Assembly (NCBI GenBank): GCA_015065085.1
Contig: SVQW01000013.1
Coordinates: forward strand, 1 to 64,000
DNA length: 64,000 nucleotides
Origin: Oscillospiraceae bacterium
GTDB taxonomy: Bacteria; Bacillota; Clostridia; Oscillospirales; SIG627
Reading direction: 5' to 3'
Position numbers and translations under genes: made by a program. Shown one piece after another: positions 45,823 to 55,787 of the stretch. The notes beneath the pieces are model-generated. The model saw only the letters and a program-made list of their open reading frames with translations. It was not told the origin of the DNA and did no database searches. Position 1 is the stretch's first letter, and every line of letters begins with the position of its first letter.

Positions 45823-46745
45823 ATACAAAGACATTGAAAGTTTTTAAGAGCAGAAAAATATTCTTTATCGTTTCCATCGTTCTCATTATCGCTTCCGTTG
45901 CAGCACTGTTTATCAACGGCGTTAACGTTGACATTCAGTTCAAGGGCGGTGCAATCATCAAATACGCTTACGACGGCGAGCTTGATGCACAGCAGAAAAA
46001 CTCCATCGAAAAGCTTGTTAACGAAACTCTTTCCAGAAACGTTACCGTTCAGGCAACCGACGAGAATACCGACCATTCCAAGCTGGTTCTCAACCTTGCA
46101 GGCAACGATGGTCTTTCCGCAGAAGAACAGGACACTCTCCACAAGGCTATTATGGAAGCTTATCCGGATTACGGCTTTGAGCTGAGCGAAACCAACATCG
46201 TTGAACCTTTCATCGGTGCGCGCTTCCTGCGTAACGGTATTATCGCTATTGTACTGGCTTCCATTCTGATAGTTCTGTACATCTGGTTCAGATTTAAGCA
46301 GATTTCCGGTCTTTCTGCAGGTGTTATGGCAGTTCTTGCTCTGATCCATGACTGCATTATGGTATTTTCCACCTTCGTTATTTTCAAGATTCCGGTTGGT
46401 GATATTTTCGTAGCAGTTATGCTTACAATTATCGGTTACTCCATCAACAACACCATTATCATTTACGACCGTATCCGTGAAAACGCAGGTATCGCCGCAA
46501 AAATGCCGGTTGAAGACCTGATGGATCTTTCCATTACGCAGTCCATGTCCCGTTCGATCGGTACAGCCTTCACCACCATCGCGGCAATTACCGTTATTTA
46601 TGTTTTCGCATTCCTCAACGGCATCCAGTCCATTGAGAACTTTGCGCTTCCCATGGCTGTGGGTATGCTTTCCGGTTTCTATTCCTCCAACTTCATTGCC
46701 TGCCCTCTGTGGGTAATGTGGCAGAAGAAAAAGCACCACAGATAA
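45819..46745 (+). CDS. secF: protein translocase subunit SecF
   Basis: 308 residues with six membrane segments. DIQFKGGAIIKYAY near the N-terminus and the conserved IGYSINNTIIIYDRIRE in the middle. ATG overlaps the secD stop, so the two are translationally coupled. Confidence 0.95.
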   Translation: MNTKTLKVFKSRKIFFIVSIVLIIASVAALFINGVNVDIQFKGGAIIKYAYDGELDAQQKNSIEKLVNETLSRNVTVQATDENTDHSKLVLNLAGNDGLSAEEQDTLHKAIMEAYPDYGFELSETNIVEPFIGARFLRNGIIAIVLASILIVLYIWFRFKQISGLSAGVMAVLALIHDCIMVFSTFVIFKIPVGDIFVAVMLTIIGYSINNTIIIYDRIRENAGIAAKMPVEDLMDLSITQSMSRSIGTAFTTIAAITVIYVFAFLNGIQSIENFALPMAVGMLSGFYSSNFIACPLWVMWQKKKHHR

Positions 46746-46758
46746 TCTGTTCAAAAGA

Positions 46759-47054
46759 AAAAAGCAAGAGTGAATTTTCACTCTTGCTTCAGTGTGTCGA
46801 TAAACTATCGACACACTGTGAGACTTTCGAAAAGTCAGGGATATTTTGCCGATTTAAGCCTGTCGGCGTACAAAGGTACGACAGGGCTTGAAGCGGCAAA
46901 AAGCGACAAACAGCAGGTGATATTCGATGTATCACCTGCTGTTAATTTGTTCTTTAATTTATTTTCGTCTTTTTGAAATATAATTTTTTTAAGTCGCGGT
47001 ATCACGACTTTCTCGGGAGTCTGAAGCAAGAGTGAATTTTCACTCTTGCTTTTT
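46759..47054. mobile_element. MITE-like palindrome-ended structured element
   Basis: About 296 bp without a gene. The ends are 34-bp inverted repeats (46759-46792 and 47021-47054) matching at 32 positions; each end is itself a 13-bp-stem palindrome (AAGCAAGAGTGAA/TTCACTCTTGCTT, 46762-46789 and 47024-47051). Inside are at least five more stems: 46790-46818 (13 bp), 46822-46836, a branched one at 46848-46897, 46911-46941 (12 bp, perfect) and 46991-47010. The right palindrome followed by TTTTATT can end secDF transcripts; the left one can end the minus-strand hydrolase transcript. Either a miniature transposable element or a structured RNA. Confidence 0.55.
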
Positions 47055-47068
47055 ATTATGTTCAGGTT

Positions 47069-47791
47069 TTATTTGTAGTGCTTTTCGCAGAACTCAATAA
47101 TAGGTGCGGGATTATCAAGACCGTGGGGATGATGCTTGCACATAGATTTTGCAATAACCTTGATTGTACCGCCGTGTTCCTTGTAGTAATCCTCCAGCAC
47201 TTTGCCGTTTTCCTCATAAACAACCGTGTTATCGGCCGCGCCGTAAAGCATGATAACGGGGATATTATTTTCTATCAAAGGAGCCATGTTATCAATTGGA
47301 CTCTTTCTGAAGTTGATGATAGTGGAGCGGTTCACGCCGTAAGCTGCAACAAGCTCGCGCCACATATAAACCATATCCGCCTCATCGCACTTAATTTCGC
47401 CAAGGCCTGCCATACTGAGAATATTGAGAACCGCCGCATCAAGATACAGAACGGCAACCAATTCAGGATGAAGCTCTGCAAGCTTAGCGCCCTGCAAGCC
47501 GCCGCAGCTCATGCCTTCAACAACACATCTTTCGGAGGCATTAAGTTCATTTGCGCAGTACTTTACAAATCTTGCCATTCTTTCGGTTTCGTAATCCGGT
47601 GCCCAGCAGGATTCCTTGAAAATGTGGATAAGATGATAGCCTCTGTCCAGCATTGCCGCATCAAAGTTGGGGAATGCACACAGATATTCGGTTTTCAGAA
47701 GCATTCTGCCGTTGGGCTCACAGCTGGGATAGTAGATTATTGCCTTGCGTTCCTCAAAATAAAACTCCTTGTACTTAAACTTGCTCAACAT
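47069..47791 (-). CDS. alpha/beta hydrolase family protein
   Basis: 240 residues, no signal peptide. Nucleophile elbow VEGMSCGGLQG (Ser in GxSxG) near residue 94, likely acid in LYGAADNTVV and histidine in KHHPHGLDN near 220. Serine esterase or peptidase of unknown substrate. 39 bp after glnS and probably read through from it; AAAGGAG before the ATG. Confidence 0.85.
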   Translation of the reverse strand: MLSKFKYKEFYFEERKAIIYYPSCEPNGRMLLKTEYLCAFPNFDAAMLDRGYHLIHIFKESCWAPDYETERMARFVKYCANELNASERCVVEGMSCGGLQGAKLAELHPELVAVLYLDAAVLNILSMAGLGEIKCDEADMVYMWRELVAAYGVNRSTIINFRKSPIDNMAPLIENNIPVIMLYGAADNTVVYEENGKVLEDYYKEHGGTIKVIAKSMCKHHPHGLDNPAPIIEFCEKHYK

Positions 47792-47830
47792 AATAAAATC
47801 TCCTTTAATGTATATAATTTTTGGGTCACA

Positions 47831-49477
47831 TTATTTACTTTTGCTTTCTTTAAGTGATACAATGCTGTTGAAAGTATCGGGGTTTTTGGTGTCCTTGCAG
47901 AAATAACCGGTACGAACAAACTGGAATTTGTCACCGGGCTTTGCGTCTTTAAGCGACTCTTCAAGCTTACAGCCGGTAAGCTTTATTGCGGAATCCTTGT
48001 TGAGATAGTCGCCGTAGGTTTTGCCCTCAGGAAGAACGGTAAGATTATCAACGGTAAACAGACGGTCATACTGCATAATATCGCTGTCTATGCAGTGCTG
48101 TGCACTCAGCCAGTGAATAGTTCCCTTTATCTTTCTGCCGTCGGCGGGATTGCCGTTTGCGGTTTCGATATCCGCAGTGCAGTAAAGCTTTGTGACATTG
48201 CCGTTTTCGTCGGTGTCAAAGGACTCGCACTTTACGATATACGCGCCCATAAGACGCACCTCACCGCCCGGATACAGACGGAAAAACTTAGGAGCTTTTT
48301 CGGGCAGGAAGTCACTTCTTTCAACATACAGCTCGCGCGTGAAGGGGACCTTACGTGTACCTGCGTTTTCGTCATTGGGGTTGTTGGAAACTTCAAAGTA
48401 TTCCACCTTATCCTCGGGATAGTTGGTTATTTCCACTTTAAGAGGCTCCATAACTGCAATACGGCGCTGAGCGGTAAGGTTCAATTCGTCGCGTATGCAG
48501 AATTCCAGAAGTCCTATATCAACAAGGCTGTATGCCTTGGCAACACCTGCTTTTTTAACAAATTCGATGACAGACTGAGCGGTGTAGCCTCTGCGTCTTA
48601 AACCGCAAAGAGTGGGCATTCTGGGGTCATCCCAGCCGTCAACTATCTTTTCCTCAACAAGCTGACGCAGATAGCGCTTGCTCATTACGGTATAGGTAAC
48701 ATTAAGGCGTGCAAATTCGTACTGATGAGGCTTCTTTTCAAAGCCGATATTATCCACAACCCAGTCATAAAGAGGACGGTGGTTTTCAAATTCCAAAGAA
48801 CACAGAGAGTGAGTAATACCCTCCAATGCATCCTGAATAGGATGTGCATAATCATAAAGAGGATATATGCACCACTTGTTTCCCTGACGGTGATGCTCAG
48901 CACGGGAAATACGGTAAATGGCAGGGTCGCGCATATTCATATTTGGGGAAGCCATGTCGATTTTAGCTCTGAGAGTACAGTAACCGTCGGGGAACTCACC
49001 GTTTTTCATCTTTTCGAACAGTTCAAGGTTTTCCTCCACACTGCGATTGCGGTAGGGGCTTTCCTTGCCCGGCTCGGTAAGGGTTCCGCGGTATTCGCGC
49101 ATCTGATCTGCATCAAGGTCGCACACGTACGCCTTGCCGTCCTTAATAAGCTTTATGGCATACTCATAGCACTTATCAAAATAGTCAGAGCCGTAAAAAA
49201 CACCGCCGTTGGGCACTGCGCCCAGCCAGGTAAGGTCTTCATATATAGATTTTACGTACTCGTCATCCTCTTTGGCAGGGTTGGTGTCGTCATAGCGCAG
49301 ATTGAATTTACCGCCGTACTTCTGCGCTGTACCGGAGTTTATCCATATAGCCTTAGCGCTTCCGATGTGAAGATAACCGTTAGGCTCGGGAGGAAAACGT
49401 GTATGAATTTCGTTAACCTTACCTTCGGCAAGGTCAGCATCGATTATATCGTGTATAAAGTTATTAATCTCTTCCAT
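47831..49477 (-). CDS. glnS: glutaminyl-tRNA synthetase
   Basis: 548 residues. Class I signatures RFPPEPNGYLHIGSAKA (HIGH-type) and YTVMSKRYLRQLVEE (KMSKS-type), plus the two-barrel C-terminal anticodon domain. It charges tRNA-Gln directly, so the amidotransferase route is not needed. 11 bp after gltX, same transcript. Confidence 0.96.
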   Translation of the reverse strand: MEEINNFIHDIIDADLAEGKVNEIHTRFPPEPNGYLHIGSAKAIWINSGTAQKYGGKFNLRYDDTNPAKEDDEYVKSIYEDLTWLGAVPNGGVFYGSDYFDKCYEYAIKLIKDGKAYVCDLDADQMREYRGTLTEPGKESPYRNRSVEENLELFEKMKNGEFPDGYCTLRAKIDMASPNMNMRDPAIYRISRAEHHRQGNKWCIYPLYDYAHPIQDALEGITHSLCSLEFENHRPLYDWVVDNIGFEKKPHQYEFARLNVTYTVMSKRYLRQLVEEKIVDGWDDPRMPTLCGLRRRGYTAQSVIEFVKKAGVAKAYSLVDIGLLEFCIRDELNLTAQRRIAVMEPLKVEITNYPEDKVEYFEVSNNPNDENAGTRKVPFTRELYVERSDFLPEKAPKFFRLYPGGEVRLMGAYIVKCESFDTDENGNVTKLYCTADIETANGNPADGRKIKGTIHWLSAQHCIDSDIMQYDRLFTVDNLTVLPEGKTYGDYLNKDSAIKLTGCKLEESLKDAKPGDKFQFVRTGYFCKDTKNPDTFNSIVSLKESKSK

Positions 49478-49488
49478 TTTTGCACCTC

Positions 49489-51144
49489 TTACAGAGCCTT
49501 GAGTGCGTTGTCGATTCTCTCGATAACACGCTCCTTGCCCAGTATTTCCATTATTTCATACATATCAGGAGAGTTCTGTCTGCCGGAAACGGCAATGCGC
49601 AGTATCATGCTGACATCACCCACATGTCCCTTATATGCATCGGGGTTCTTCTTGTATTCCTTGGGCTTGGCGGCAAAGCCGTTTTCGGTGGCAAGAGCAG
49701 TAATTCTGCCAAACCATTCCTCCTGAGTTTCGCCCTGAACGTAAATGTTTTTGTAGCTTTCGAGAATGTTTCTTGTGTCTTCCTTAGAGATGTTCTCAGG
49801 GAAATCACAGGTGATTTCATAAAGCTCGTCGTAGAAAAATCCCATATATGCCTTGGCTTCGCTCCACATTGCAAGGTCCTTGCGGGGCTTTTCGCCGCCA
49901 CGTCCTATGCTGAAGATACGAACTGCGTAGTCCTTATCGGATTTTATAAGTGCGGCAAAGTCCTTGTCATATTCATCAGCCCAGTCGGCAACATAGTCAT
50001 AAACCTGCTGTGATGTCATGGTGCTTATTATGTTCTTACTTACGTCATTAAGCTTTACAATGTCAAACAGCGAGCCGGAAACACTCATATTCTCAGCCTT
50101 GAACTCAAAATCGGTGTATGGCGCAGCAGGATTCTGAATGCGCCATTCCTCATAATTGGAATTAAGAAGCATCATAACATAGTCGAGCACTGCCAACACG
50201 GGATAACCCTGTGCCTGATAGAAGGTCAGCGCCGCCTCGGGGTCTTTACGCTTGGAAAGCTTGCGTTTGGAATCGCCGTCCATTTTCATAAGAGGCGAAA
50301 TATGCATATATTTCAACTTTTCAAAGCCCAGTGCATCAAAAAGCTGGAGATGCAGCGGAAGTGTGGAAAGCCATTCATCGCCGCGTATTACATGGGTAGT
50401 GCCCATAAAGTGGTCGTCAATAGCATGCGCAAAGTGGTAAGTTGGGATACCGTCGGACTTTAGAAGCACATGGTCAATGTCGTTTTCGGTAACCTCGATA
50501 TGACCTTTTATAATGTCATCAAAGGGAATTTTATTGGAAAGGCTTCCTTCGCTTCTGAAGCGAAGTGCAAAAGGCTTGCCCTGAGCCAGTTCAGCTTTTA
50601 TTTCTTCGAGGCTCATATCGCGGTGCTTTGCGAACTTTCCGTAGTAACCGAAGTTTTCCTTGGAAGCTTCCTGCTGTGCGCGGAGCTGTTCCAGCTCTTC
50701 TTCAGTGCAGAAGCAGGGATATGCCTTACCCTCGCGGATAAGCTTTTTGGCAAAAGCCTGGTATATTTCGGCGCGTCTGCTCTGGTAATAAGGACCGTAG
50801 ATACCTATGTCTTCGGTCATGGTAGCGCCTTCGTCAAAGATAATGTTATAGTGCTTAAGAGAGTTAATTATTATTTCAACCGCACCCTCTACCGCACGCT
50901 TAGCATCTGTATCCTCTATTCTGAGAATCATAACACCACCGCTCTGGTGAGCAAGACGCTCACTGGTAAGCGCCGGGAACAGATTTCCGAAATGCACAAA
51001 GCCCGTAGGGCTGGGCGCCATACGTGTTACCCTTGCGCCCTCCGGAAGCTGACGCTTGGGGAACATACGTTCAACCTCGTCTGTTGTAAGAGTAGCTTTT
51101 GGATACAAAAGCTCGGCTAATTCATTTCTTTCCTGTTGTGTCAT
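49489..51144 (-). CDS. gltX: glutamyl-tRNA synthetase
   Basis: 551 residues, somewhat longer than the usual 480-500. RMAPSPTGFVHFGNLFPAL (HIGH-type) and RKLSKRKDPEAALTFY (KMSKS-type) are clear, with LRIEDTDAKR between. The adjacent GlnRS suggests this GluRS is discriminating. It starts the gltX-glnS-hydrolase unit, 26 bp after the ROK gene's stop. Confidence 0.95.
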   Translation of the reverse strand: MTQQERNELAELLYPKATLTTDEVERMFPKRQLPEGARVTRMAPSPTGFVHFGNLFPALTSERLAHQSGGVMILRIEDTDAKRAVEGAVEIIINSLKHYNIIFDEGATMTEDIGIYGPYYQSRRAEIYQAFAKKLIREGKAYPCFCTEEELEQLRAQQEASKENFGYYGKFAKHRDMSLEEIKAELAQGKPFALRFRSEGSLSNKIPFDDIIKGHIEVTENDIDHVLLKSDGIPTYHFAHAIDDHFMGTTHVIRGDEWLSTLPLHLQLFDALGFEKLKYMHISPLMKMDGDSKRKLSKRKDPEAALTFYQAQGYPVLAVLDYVMMLLNSNYEEWRIQNPAAPYTDFEFKAENMSVSGSLFDIVKLNDVSKNIISTMTSQQVYDYVADWADEYDKDFAALIKSDKDYAVRIFSIGRGGEKPRKDLAMWSEAKAYMGFFYDELYEITCDFPENISKEDTRNILESYKNIYVQGETQEEWFGRITALATENGFAAKPKEYKKNPDAYKGHVGDVSMILRIAVSGRQNSPDMYEIMEILGKERVIERIDNALKAL

Positions 51145-51170
51145 ACTATTCCTCTTTATATCAGTTTATT

Positions 51171-52322
51171 TTATTCTATTATGCCTTTATCAAAAGATAT
51201 GTCAAACACCACATCGCAAAGATGAAGCGCCATTCCGCATATAACTTCGACATTTTCGATGTGTGTAAGGGTAAAGGATGTTTTTTCAACCAGCTTTCCG
51301 TATGCACGGTTCTTGACATTGGAAATAAACAGCTCATAAATTTCGTGACTGTCAAAAATATCGGCACCGTTAAGTATAATTCTGTCGGGTCCCAGAGTAT
51401 CGACAAGGTTTGCAACCGAAATACCCAGGTATTCCATGCATTCCTTCACCGCATCAACCGCCGGCTTGAAGCCCGTTTTGTATTTTTCCACCAAATCATC
51501 AATGGTATGCGCGCCCGAAAGTCGCATAAGACGTTCAACACTGCAAAGCCTTTCAAGGCATCCGCGATTACCGCAAACACACATTTCGTCACTGTGCGGG
51601 TCAATGGTGGTATGCCCTATCTCACCTGCGAAAGCACGGTTTACCTCTCCGCAGAAAAGCTGTACAGCGCCTATTCCGCCTATAAAATCTATAAACAAAA
51701 GATTCTTTTTATCGATGAACCTTTTTTTATCTGCATAATATACGGCGTTGGTTATGCTAAGATTCTCTACAATCACGGGGAGCTGCACCTTAGCTATAAT
51801 TCTGTCGTAAAAACCGTGCAGACTGCATCCGAGTGAAGATGAGAACACTGTGTTTCCGCCATCCGTTACCATTGCGGAAATAGCTATTCCTACCGCCAAC
51901 ACACGGTCTCTGCCGTTTCGATTGATTATTTCCATGGTTTGACGGCAAATAACGTCCTCTATTTCATTTCCGTCGGGAATATCAGCTTGACATTTGTCAA
52001 AAATTCTGCCGTCCAGACCACACAATACCGTGATTATCTCGCTCTTCGTAACGGCACAGCAAACAAATTTGTACGCAGCATAATTGAACTCAAGAATCGC
52101 CGCCTTGCGTCCTACGTGTATTTCGGTTTCACGCGCACTGTCCAGGATAAGCCCCAGTGACATAAGATAATTTACTATATTTGTTACGGAAGAAAGACTG
52201 AGCCCCGAAAGTCTGGCAATATCGGCACGTTGAATTGTGGTGTGCTTGCGCACTATATTAAGAACCTTAAGTCTGTTGAGCCTTTGCATCAGCTGAACAT
52301 TACCAACATGATTTTCTAACAA
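51171..52322 (-). CDS. ROK-family transcriptional regulator
   Basis: 383 residues. N-terminal winged helix (LNRLKVLNIVRKHTTIQRAD, ARLSGLSLSSVTNIV) and a sugar-kinase-fold domain with the ROK zinc motif CVCGNRGCLERLC near 250. The phosphate-binding glycine loop is weak, as in NagC/XylR-type regulators that bind but do not phosphorylate sugars. TTG start at 52322 with GGAGG 7 nt upstream. It lies next to the SLH cluster but is separated from it by a terminator; whether it controls it is open. Confidence 0.87.
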   Translation of the reverse strand: MLENHVGNVQLMQRLNRLKVLNIVRKHTTIQRADIARLSGLSLSSVTNIVNYLMSLGLILDSARETEIHVGRKAAILEFNYAAYKFVCCAVTKSEIITVLCGLDGRIFDKCQADIPDGNEIEDVICRQTMEIINRNGRDRVLAVGIAISAMVTDGGNTVFSSSLGCSLHGFYDRIIAKVQLPVIVENLSITNAVYYADKKRFIDKKNLLFIDFIGGIGAVQLFCGEVNRAFAGEIGHTTIDPHSDEMCVCGNRGCLERLCSVERLMRLSGAHTIDDLVEKYKTGFKPAVDAVKECMEYLGISVANLVDTLGPDRIILNGADIFDSHEIYELFISNVKNRAYGKLVEKTSFTLTHIENVEVICGMALHLCDVVFDISFDKGIIE

Positions 52323-52410
52323 CTTTCTGCCTCCATTCTCAAATAATTACTATCCACTATATTTTATCATTAATCGCGTATTTTGTCAATACATAGCAAT
52401 GAGGAAATTC

Positions 52411-52453
52411 AAATAAAATAACGGCAAAGCCACATTAAAAGCCTTGCCGTTAT
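52411..52453 (-). terminator. terminator of the first SLH gene
   Basis: Stem ATAACGGCAAAGC (52418-52430) with GCCTTGCCGTTAT (52441-52453), one mismatch, 10-nt loop, followed on the minus strand by TTTATTT. Confidence 0.75.
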
Positions 52454-52519
52454 GATTATTTTATTACATTTTCACGCTGTACTGCTTTTGGGTGCAGACT
52501 GCACCCTGCGGATAACCGT

Positions 52520-55500
52520 TTATTCTACGGTTACGAATACACCCTGACCGCACTCAAGCATAAGCTCAATAGTACCGTCATTGACAACCTCAACAGGCTT
52601 GCCCATTTCATAAACGGTAACCTTCTTTGCAGGGTCAACGCCGATAACTGCCGAAGCAGATGCCTCGCTGTAGAATTCCTCCATGTTTACAACGGTAAAT
52701 GCAGTTGCTCCGCTTCCGTCCTTCTTTTCAAAGCATCCGATGAGAAGAGAGTTGTCGGATGTAACAGACTTGATAGTATCAAATCCGGTGTATTCGCCGC
52801 TCATCTTCTGGTAAGATGCAGCAGCATTATGTGTGAAAGCACCGAGATTCTTATACTGAATAAAGGTATCGGAAAGCGCTCTCATTTCCCACATAACCGG
52901 TTGACAGTCATAGTATGCCTGGGTAGGCTCCAGAGTACCTACATCCACCAGTGCGGGGAATTCGGGGTTGCTTCTGTACTGCCACAGCATAATACCCGTG
53001 CATCCGAAGGACAAGAGACAGTAGCACTGCCATCTGTACTCAGACTCGTTGGGAGTACGCTTGTTAGCCTGCCATCCGTAAGTCTGGATGCAGCACCAGA
53101 ATTCCTTTCCTGCCTCGCGTGCAACGGTAGCAACCTGATTGATGCTTTCAACATAATCACGGTAGGTGGTCTTGAATGTACCTTCCCAGTTGAAGGGATA
53201 AATATCAACGCAGATATAATCGGTAGAAGTGTTGTTGAACCATTCCTGGCAATACTTGCGGTACAGGTCGGGGTCAGAGTCATAATACTCAATTGCCGCC
53301 GCACCTGCGCCGTATTTGAGCTGTGCCGCATTTGCGTACATGGGAAGCAGATTGGAATATGCACGTTTTCCCGGCATCTGCGCCTCATAGTCATCAGTCA
53401 GAGAACCAACCAGCGGGAAGTTATCCGTACCGGGCTCGTCGGTTATATAATGACCTGCAAAGGACGGATGGTAGGAATAGCCCGAGGCAACCTTTACGGG
53501 ATCGGAGTTTTCAATAACGGAAGGAACGTTGACATAGTCCTTTTCGTACTGATAGTAATCGGTCATGTAAACCTCTATACCGTATACATCGGCATAGTTA
53601 AGCACTGTATCTCTGGTGGAAGCAGAAGCGGTTGCGCTTCCGTTGAGAATAACATCAACACCCAGATCGCGAAGCTCCTTCATGCCCTTTTCGGTAGCAA
53701 AAGCACCCTCAAAGCTCCATACACCCAGACGGATACGGTCACGGGTTATATATTCGTTAGTGTAAGAACCGACAGGAACATTAACACCCAGAACGGCCTT
53801 TATAACTCTTTCCATAACAGTGGCAACCTCGGCACGGGTGGAAACACCGTTGGGGTCAAACTTGCCTGCGCCCTTACCGTTTATAATGCCTACGTTCTTA
53901 ACGGAGTTGATGGCGTTTACGGTAGCTTCGTCGAGGCCGGCAAGGTCATTGAAGCCCTCTGTTTCTGAGTATGCGGTAAACTCAAATCCGCTGTTGTCAA
54001 TGTAATTTTTGATTACAACCGCCATGGTTGCACGTGTGATGGGATCTTCGGGTGCAAAGGTCACATCGCTCAGACCTGCCATAATACCCTCAGCCTTTGC
54101 CCACTGGATATAGGGTGCATAGTACTCGCCTGCGGGTACATCGCCATATCCCGTGTTGCCGTCATATTTGGAGGTATCAAGTCCGTGCATACGTCCCAGA
54201 ACGGTAATGAACATTCCTCTGGTCATGGTGACCTCGGGGCTGAATTCTGTGGGGCTTGTACCGCCGAACAGCGCACGGTCGGAAACGAAGTTTATGTATC
54301 CCTCGCCCCAGTGTCCTGCAATATCAACATAATCCTTATGATTTGCGCCTATTGCATATGTACCGGGCTTGTTTGCAACGTAGGAGGTGTAGCCGTAGTC
54401 ATTGGTGTAGCTGAGTGCAACAATGTTCTGTTTGCCGTTTGCGTCGGTGTAGGTGACAACGGAGTTTTTGTCTGCTTGAGTGTTCTGAAGCAAAAACTCG
54501 TTTTTGTTAATGGAGTCGGTTACGGTTCCGCCGGGAATAATTGTCTTATAGTCGATATCGGTAAATACGGTGGTCTTGGAAAAATCATCTCCGCCGCCCT
54601 CGCTGAGGAATGCCATTGCTTCCTCGGCACTCTTAAAGAAGCCCATACGGTTGATGTACATCTGAGTGTCGCCGTCATCCTTTGTGCCGTTAACCGCATC
54701 AAGACGGATGTGGTGAATGTTGGTTCTCCAATTTCCGTGTTCCTGCTCGCGCATATCCATAATAACATTGGTCCACTTGTTGCTTATATCAATATCGTAG
54801 TTGGTATAAGTAACTCCCGAGAAGCCTGTAACCTCATCGGTTATGAAGAAAAATCCGCCGTTCGGAATGGTAGTATGTGCCTTATAACGAAGTGCAAAAT
54901 ATGGATAATCATTAGCCGCAAAGGGTGTTTCAAAGGAACGGGTCATCTGAGGATCGACGCTTGTGGGAACAATCTTCATGTTGCCTAGCTCGTACTGAAC
55001 GGAAACACCAACAGGAACCCACTTTGAAACCTCGTCAGCATTGTCAAAAATGAAGTTGGGGCTGGCTGCATCCCAGCTTTCAGCCGCCTGTATAGGCTGT
55101 TTTACAGCCTTTTCGGGAAGAACGTAAGCCTCAGCCGCCTCTTTGGAGTCAAAGAAAGCAATGTAGTCGATTTCCATTTCACTTCCCTTGGGCATCTGAC
55201 CCGAAGGCTCGCCAATCCACATAGAGTCAAAACGCACCTTGGAAATATTGCCGCTCCAGGCTGATTCGCTCAATTTAACGTCGGCATTAACATTCTGAGA
55301 AGCAAGATTATATTCCTTTACGTTGAAAATATATTCCTTATACTCGGTATCTCTTGCGGAAATGGGAAAATGAGTGCAAGCTTCAGCTGCAATACTTCCG
55401 CCGGTGGCATCAGACGCGAAATGCATTTCAAACATTTTCGCATCCGACATATTCTTAATGCGCAGCTTTATCCACTCATATTTGGCATCAAGTGCCGTAT

Positions 55501-55720
55501 CAACAACTATGAAAGGGTCGCCGTTGGTACCTTCCGCAGGACCTTCAACGGTTACAATTTTAAGGTAACGGTCTCCATACTGCAAGATGCAATCGTTACT
55601 GAGATTAGAATACTCGACACGATTGAGATCACTTGGTGCAAACAGATAACCCGGCTGTGCCGCAAAAACAGCAGTACACAGTATCACCGCAAGCAGTGAA
55701 AAAAGTAAGATTTTTTTCAT
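52520..55720 (-). CDS. SLH-domain surface protein with barrel-like C-terminus (paralog A)
   Basis: 1066 residues. Signal peptide (about 1-20, cleavage after AVFA). Two similar beta-sandwich modules (about 22-205 and 215-375), each ending in a related strand (IDYIAFFDSKEAAEAY, YINRMGFFKSAEEAMAF). Three SLH repeats at about 463-645 (DIAGHWGEGYINFVSDRALF, GYGDVPAGEYYAPYIQWAK, NDLAGLDEATVNAINSV). The C-terminal 400 residues look like a TIM-barrel glycosidase-like domain (GHYITDEPGTD with Glu near 760, DYICVDIYPF, EFWCCIQTYGW, LSFGCTGIMLWQY) and a beta-sandwich end. SLH repeats bind the wall, so the barrel would be shown at the surface. Function unknown. Own promoter at 55759-55787. Confidence 0.82.
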   Translation of the reverse strand: MKKILLFSLLAVILCTAVFAAQPGYLFAPSDLNRVEYSNLSNDCILQYGDRYLKIVTVEGPAEGTNGDPFIVVDTALDAKYEWIKLRIKNMSDAKMFEMHFASDATGGSIAAEACTHFPISARDTEYKEYIFNVKEYNLASQNVNADVKLSESAWSGNISKVRFDSMWIGEPSGQMPKGSEMEIDYIAFFDSKEAAEAYVLPEKAVKQPIQAAESWDAASPNFIFDNADEVSKWVPVGVSVQYELGNMKIVPTSVDPQMTRSFETPFAANDYPYFALRYKAHTTIPNGGFFFITDEVTGFSGVTYTNYDIDISNKWTNVIMDMREQEHGNWRTNIHHIRLDAVNGTKDDGDTQMYINRMGFFKSAEEAMAFLSEGGGDDFSKTTVFTDIDYKTIIPGGTVTDSINKNEFLLQNTQADKNSVVTYTDANGKQNIVALSYTNDYGYTSYVANKPGTYAIGANHKDYVDIAGHWGEGYINFVSDRALFGGTSPTEFSPEVTMTRGMFITVLGRMHGLDTSKYDGNTGYGDVPAGEYYAPYIQWAKAEGIMAGLSDVTFAPEDPITRATMAVVIKNYIDNSGFEFTAYSETEGFNDLAGLDEATVNAINSVKNVGIINGKGAGKFDPNGVSTRAEVATVMERVIKAVLGVNVPVGSYTNEYITRDRIRLGVWSFEGAFATEKGMKELRDLGVDVILNGSATASASTRDTVLNYADVYGIEVYMTDYYQYEKDYVNVPSVIENSDPVKVASGYSYHPSFAGHYITDEPGTDNFPLVGSLTDDYEAQMPGKRAYSNLLPMYANAAQLKYGAGAAAIEYYDSDPDLYRKYCQEWFNNTSTDYICVDIYPFNWEGTFKTTYRDYVESINQVATVAREAGKEFWCCIQTYGWQANKRTPNESEYRWQCYCLLSFGCTGIMLWQYRSNPEFPALVDVGTLEPTQAYYDCQPVMWEMRALSDTFIQYKNLGAFTHNAAASYQKMSGEYTGFDTIKSVTSDNSLLIGCFEKKDGSGATAFTVVNMEEFYSEASASAVIGVDPAKKVTVYEMGKPVEVVNDGTIELMLECGQGVFVTVE

Positions 55721-55758
55721 GTGTTTCTCCTTATAACATTATATTTTTTTACACTAAA

Positions 55759-55787
55759 ATTCTATCACACACAAATATAAATGTCAA
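55759..55787 (-). promoter_or_regulatory. promoter of SLH paralog A
   Basis: Minus strand TTGACA (55787-55782), 17-bp spacer, TAGAAT (55764-55759); AAGGAG before the ATG. Confidence 0.72.

Noticed and set aside
46790..47023. Known riboswitch in the structured intergenic element
   Set aside because: No purine, TPP, glycine or SAM core was recognised; the stems are simple perfect palindromes bounded by inverted repeats, which fits a mobile element better.
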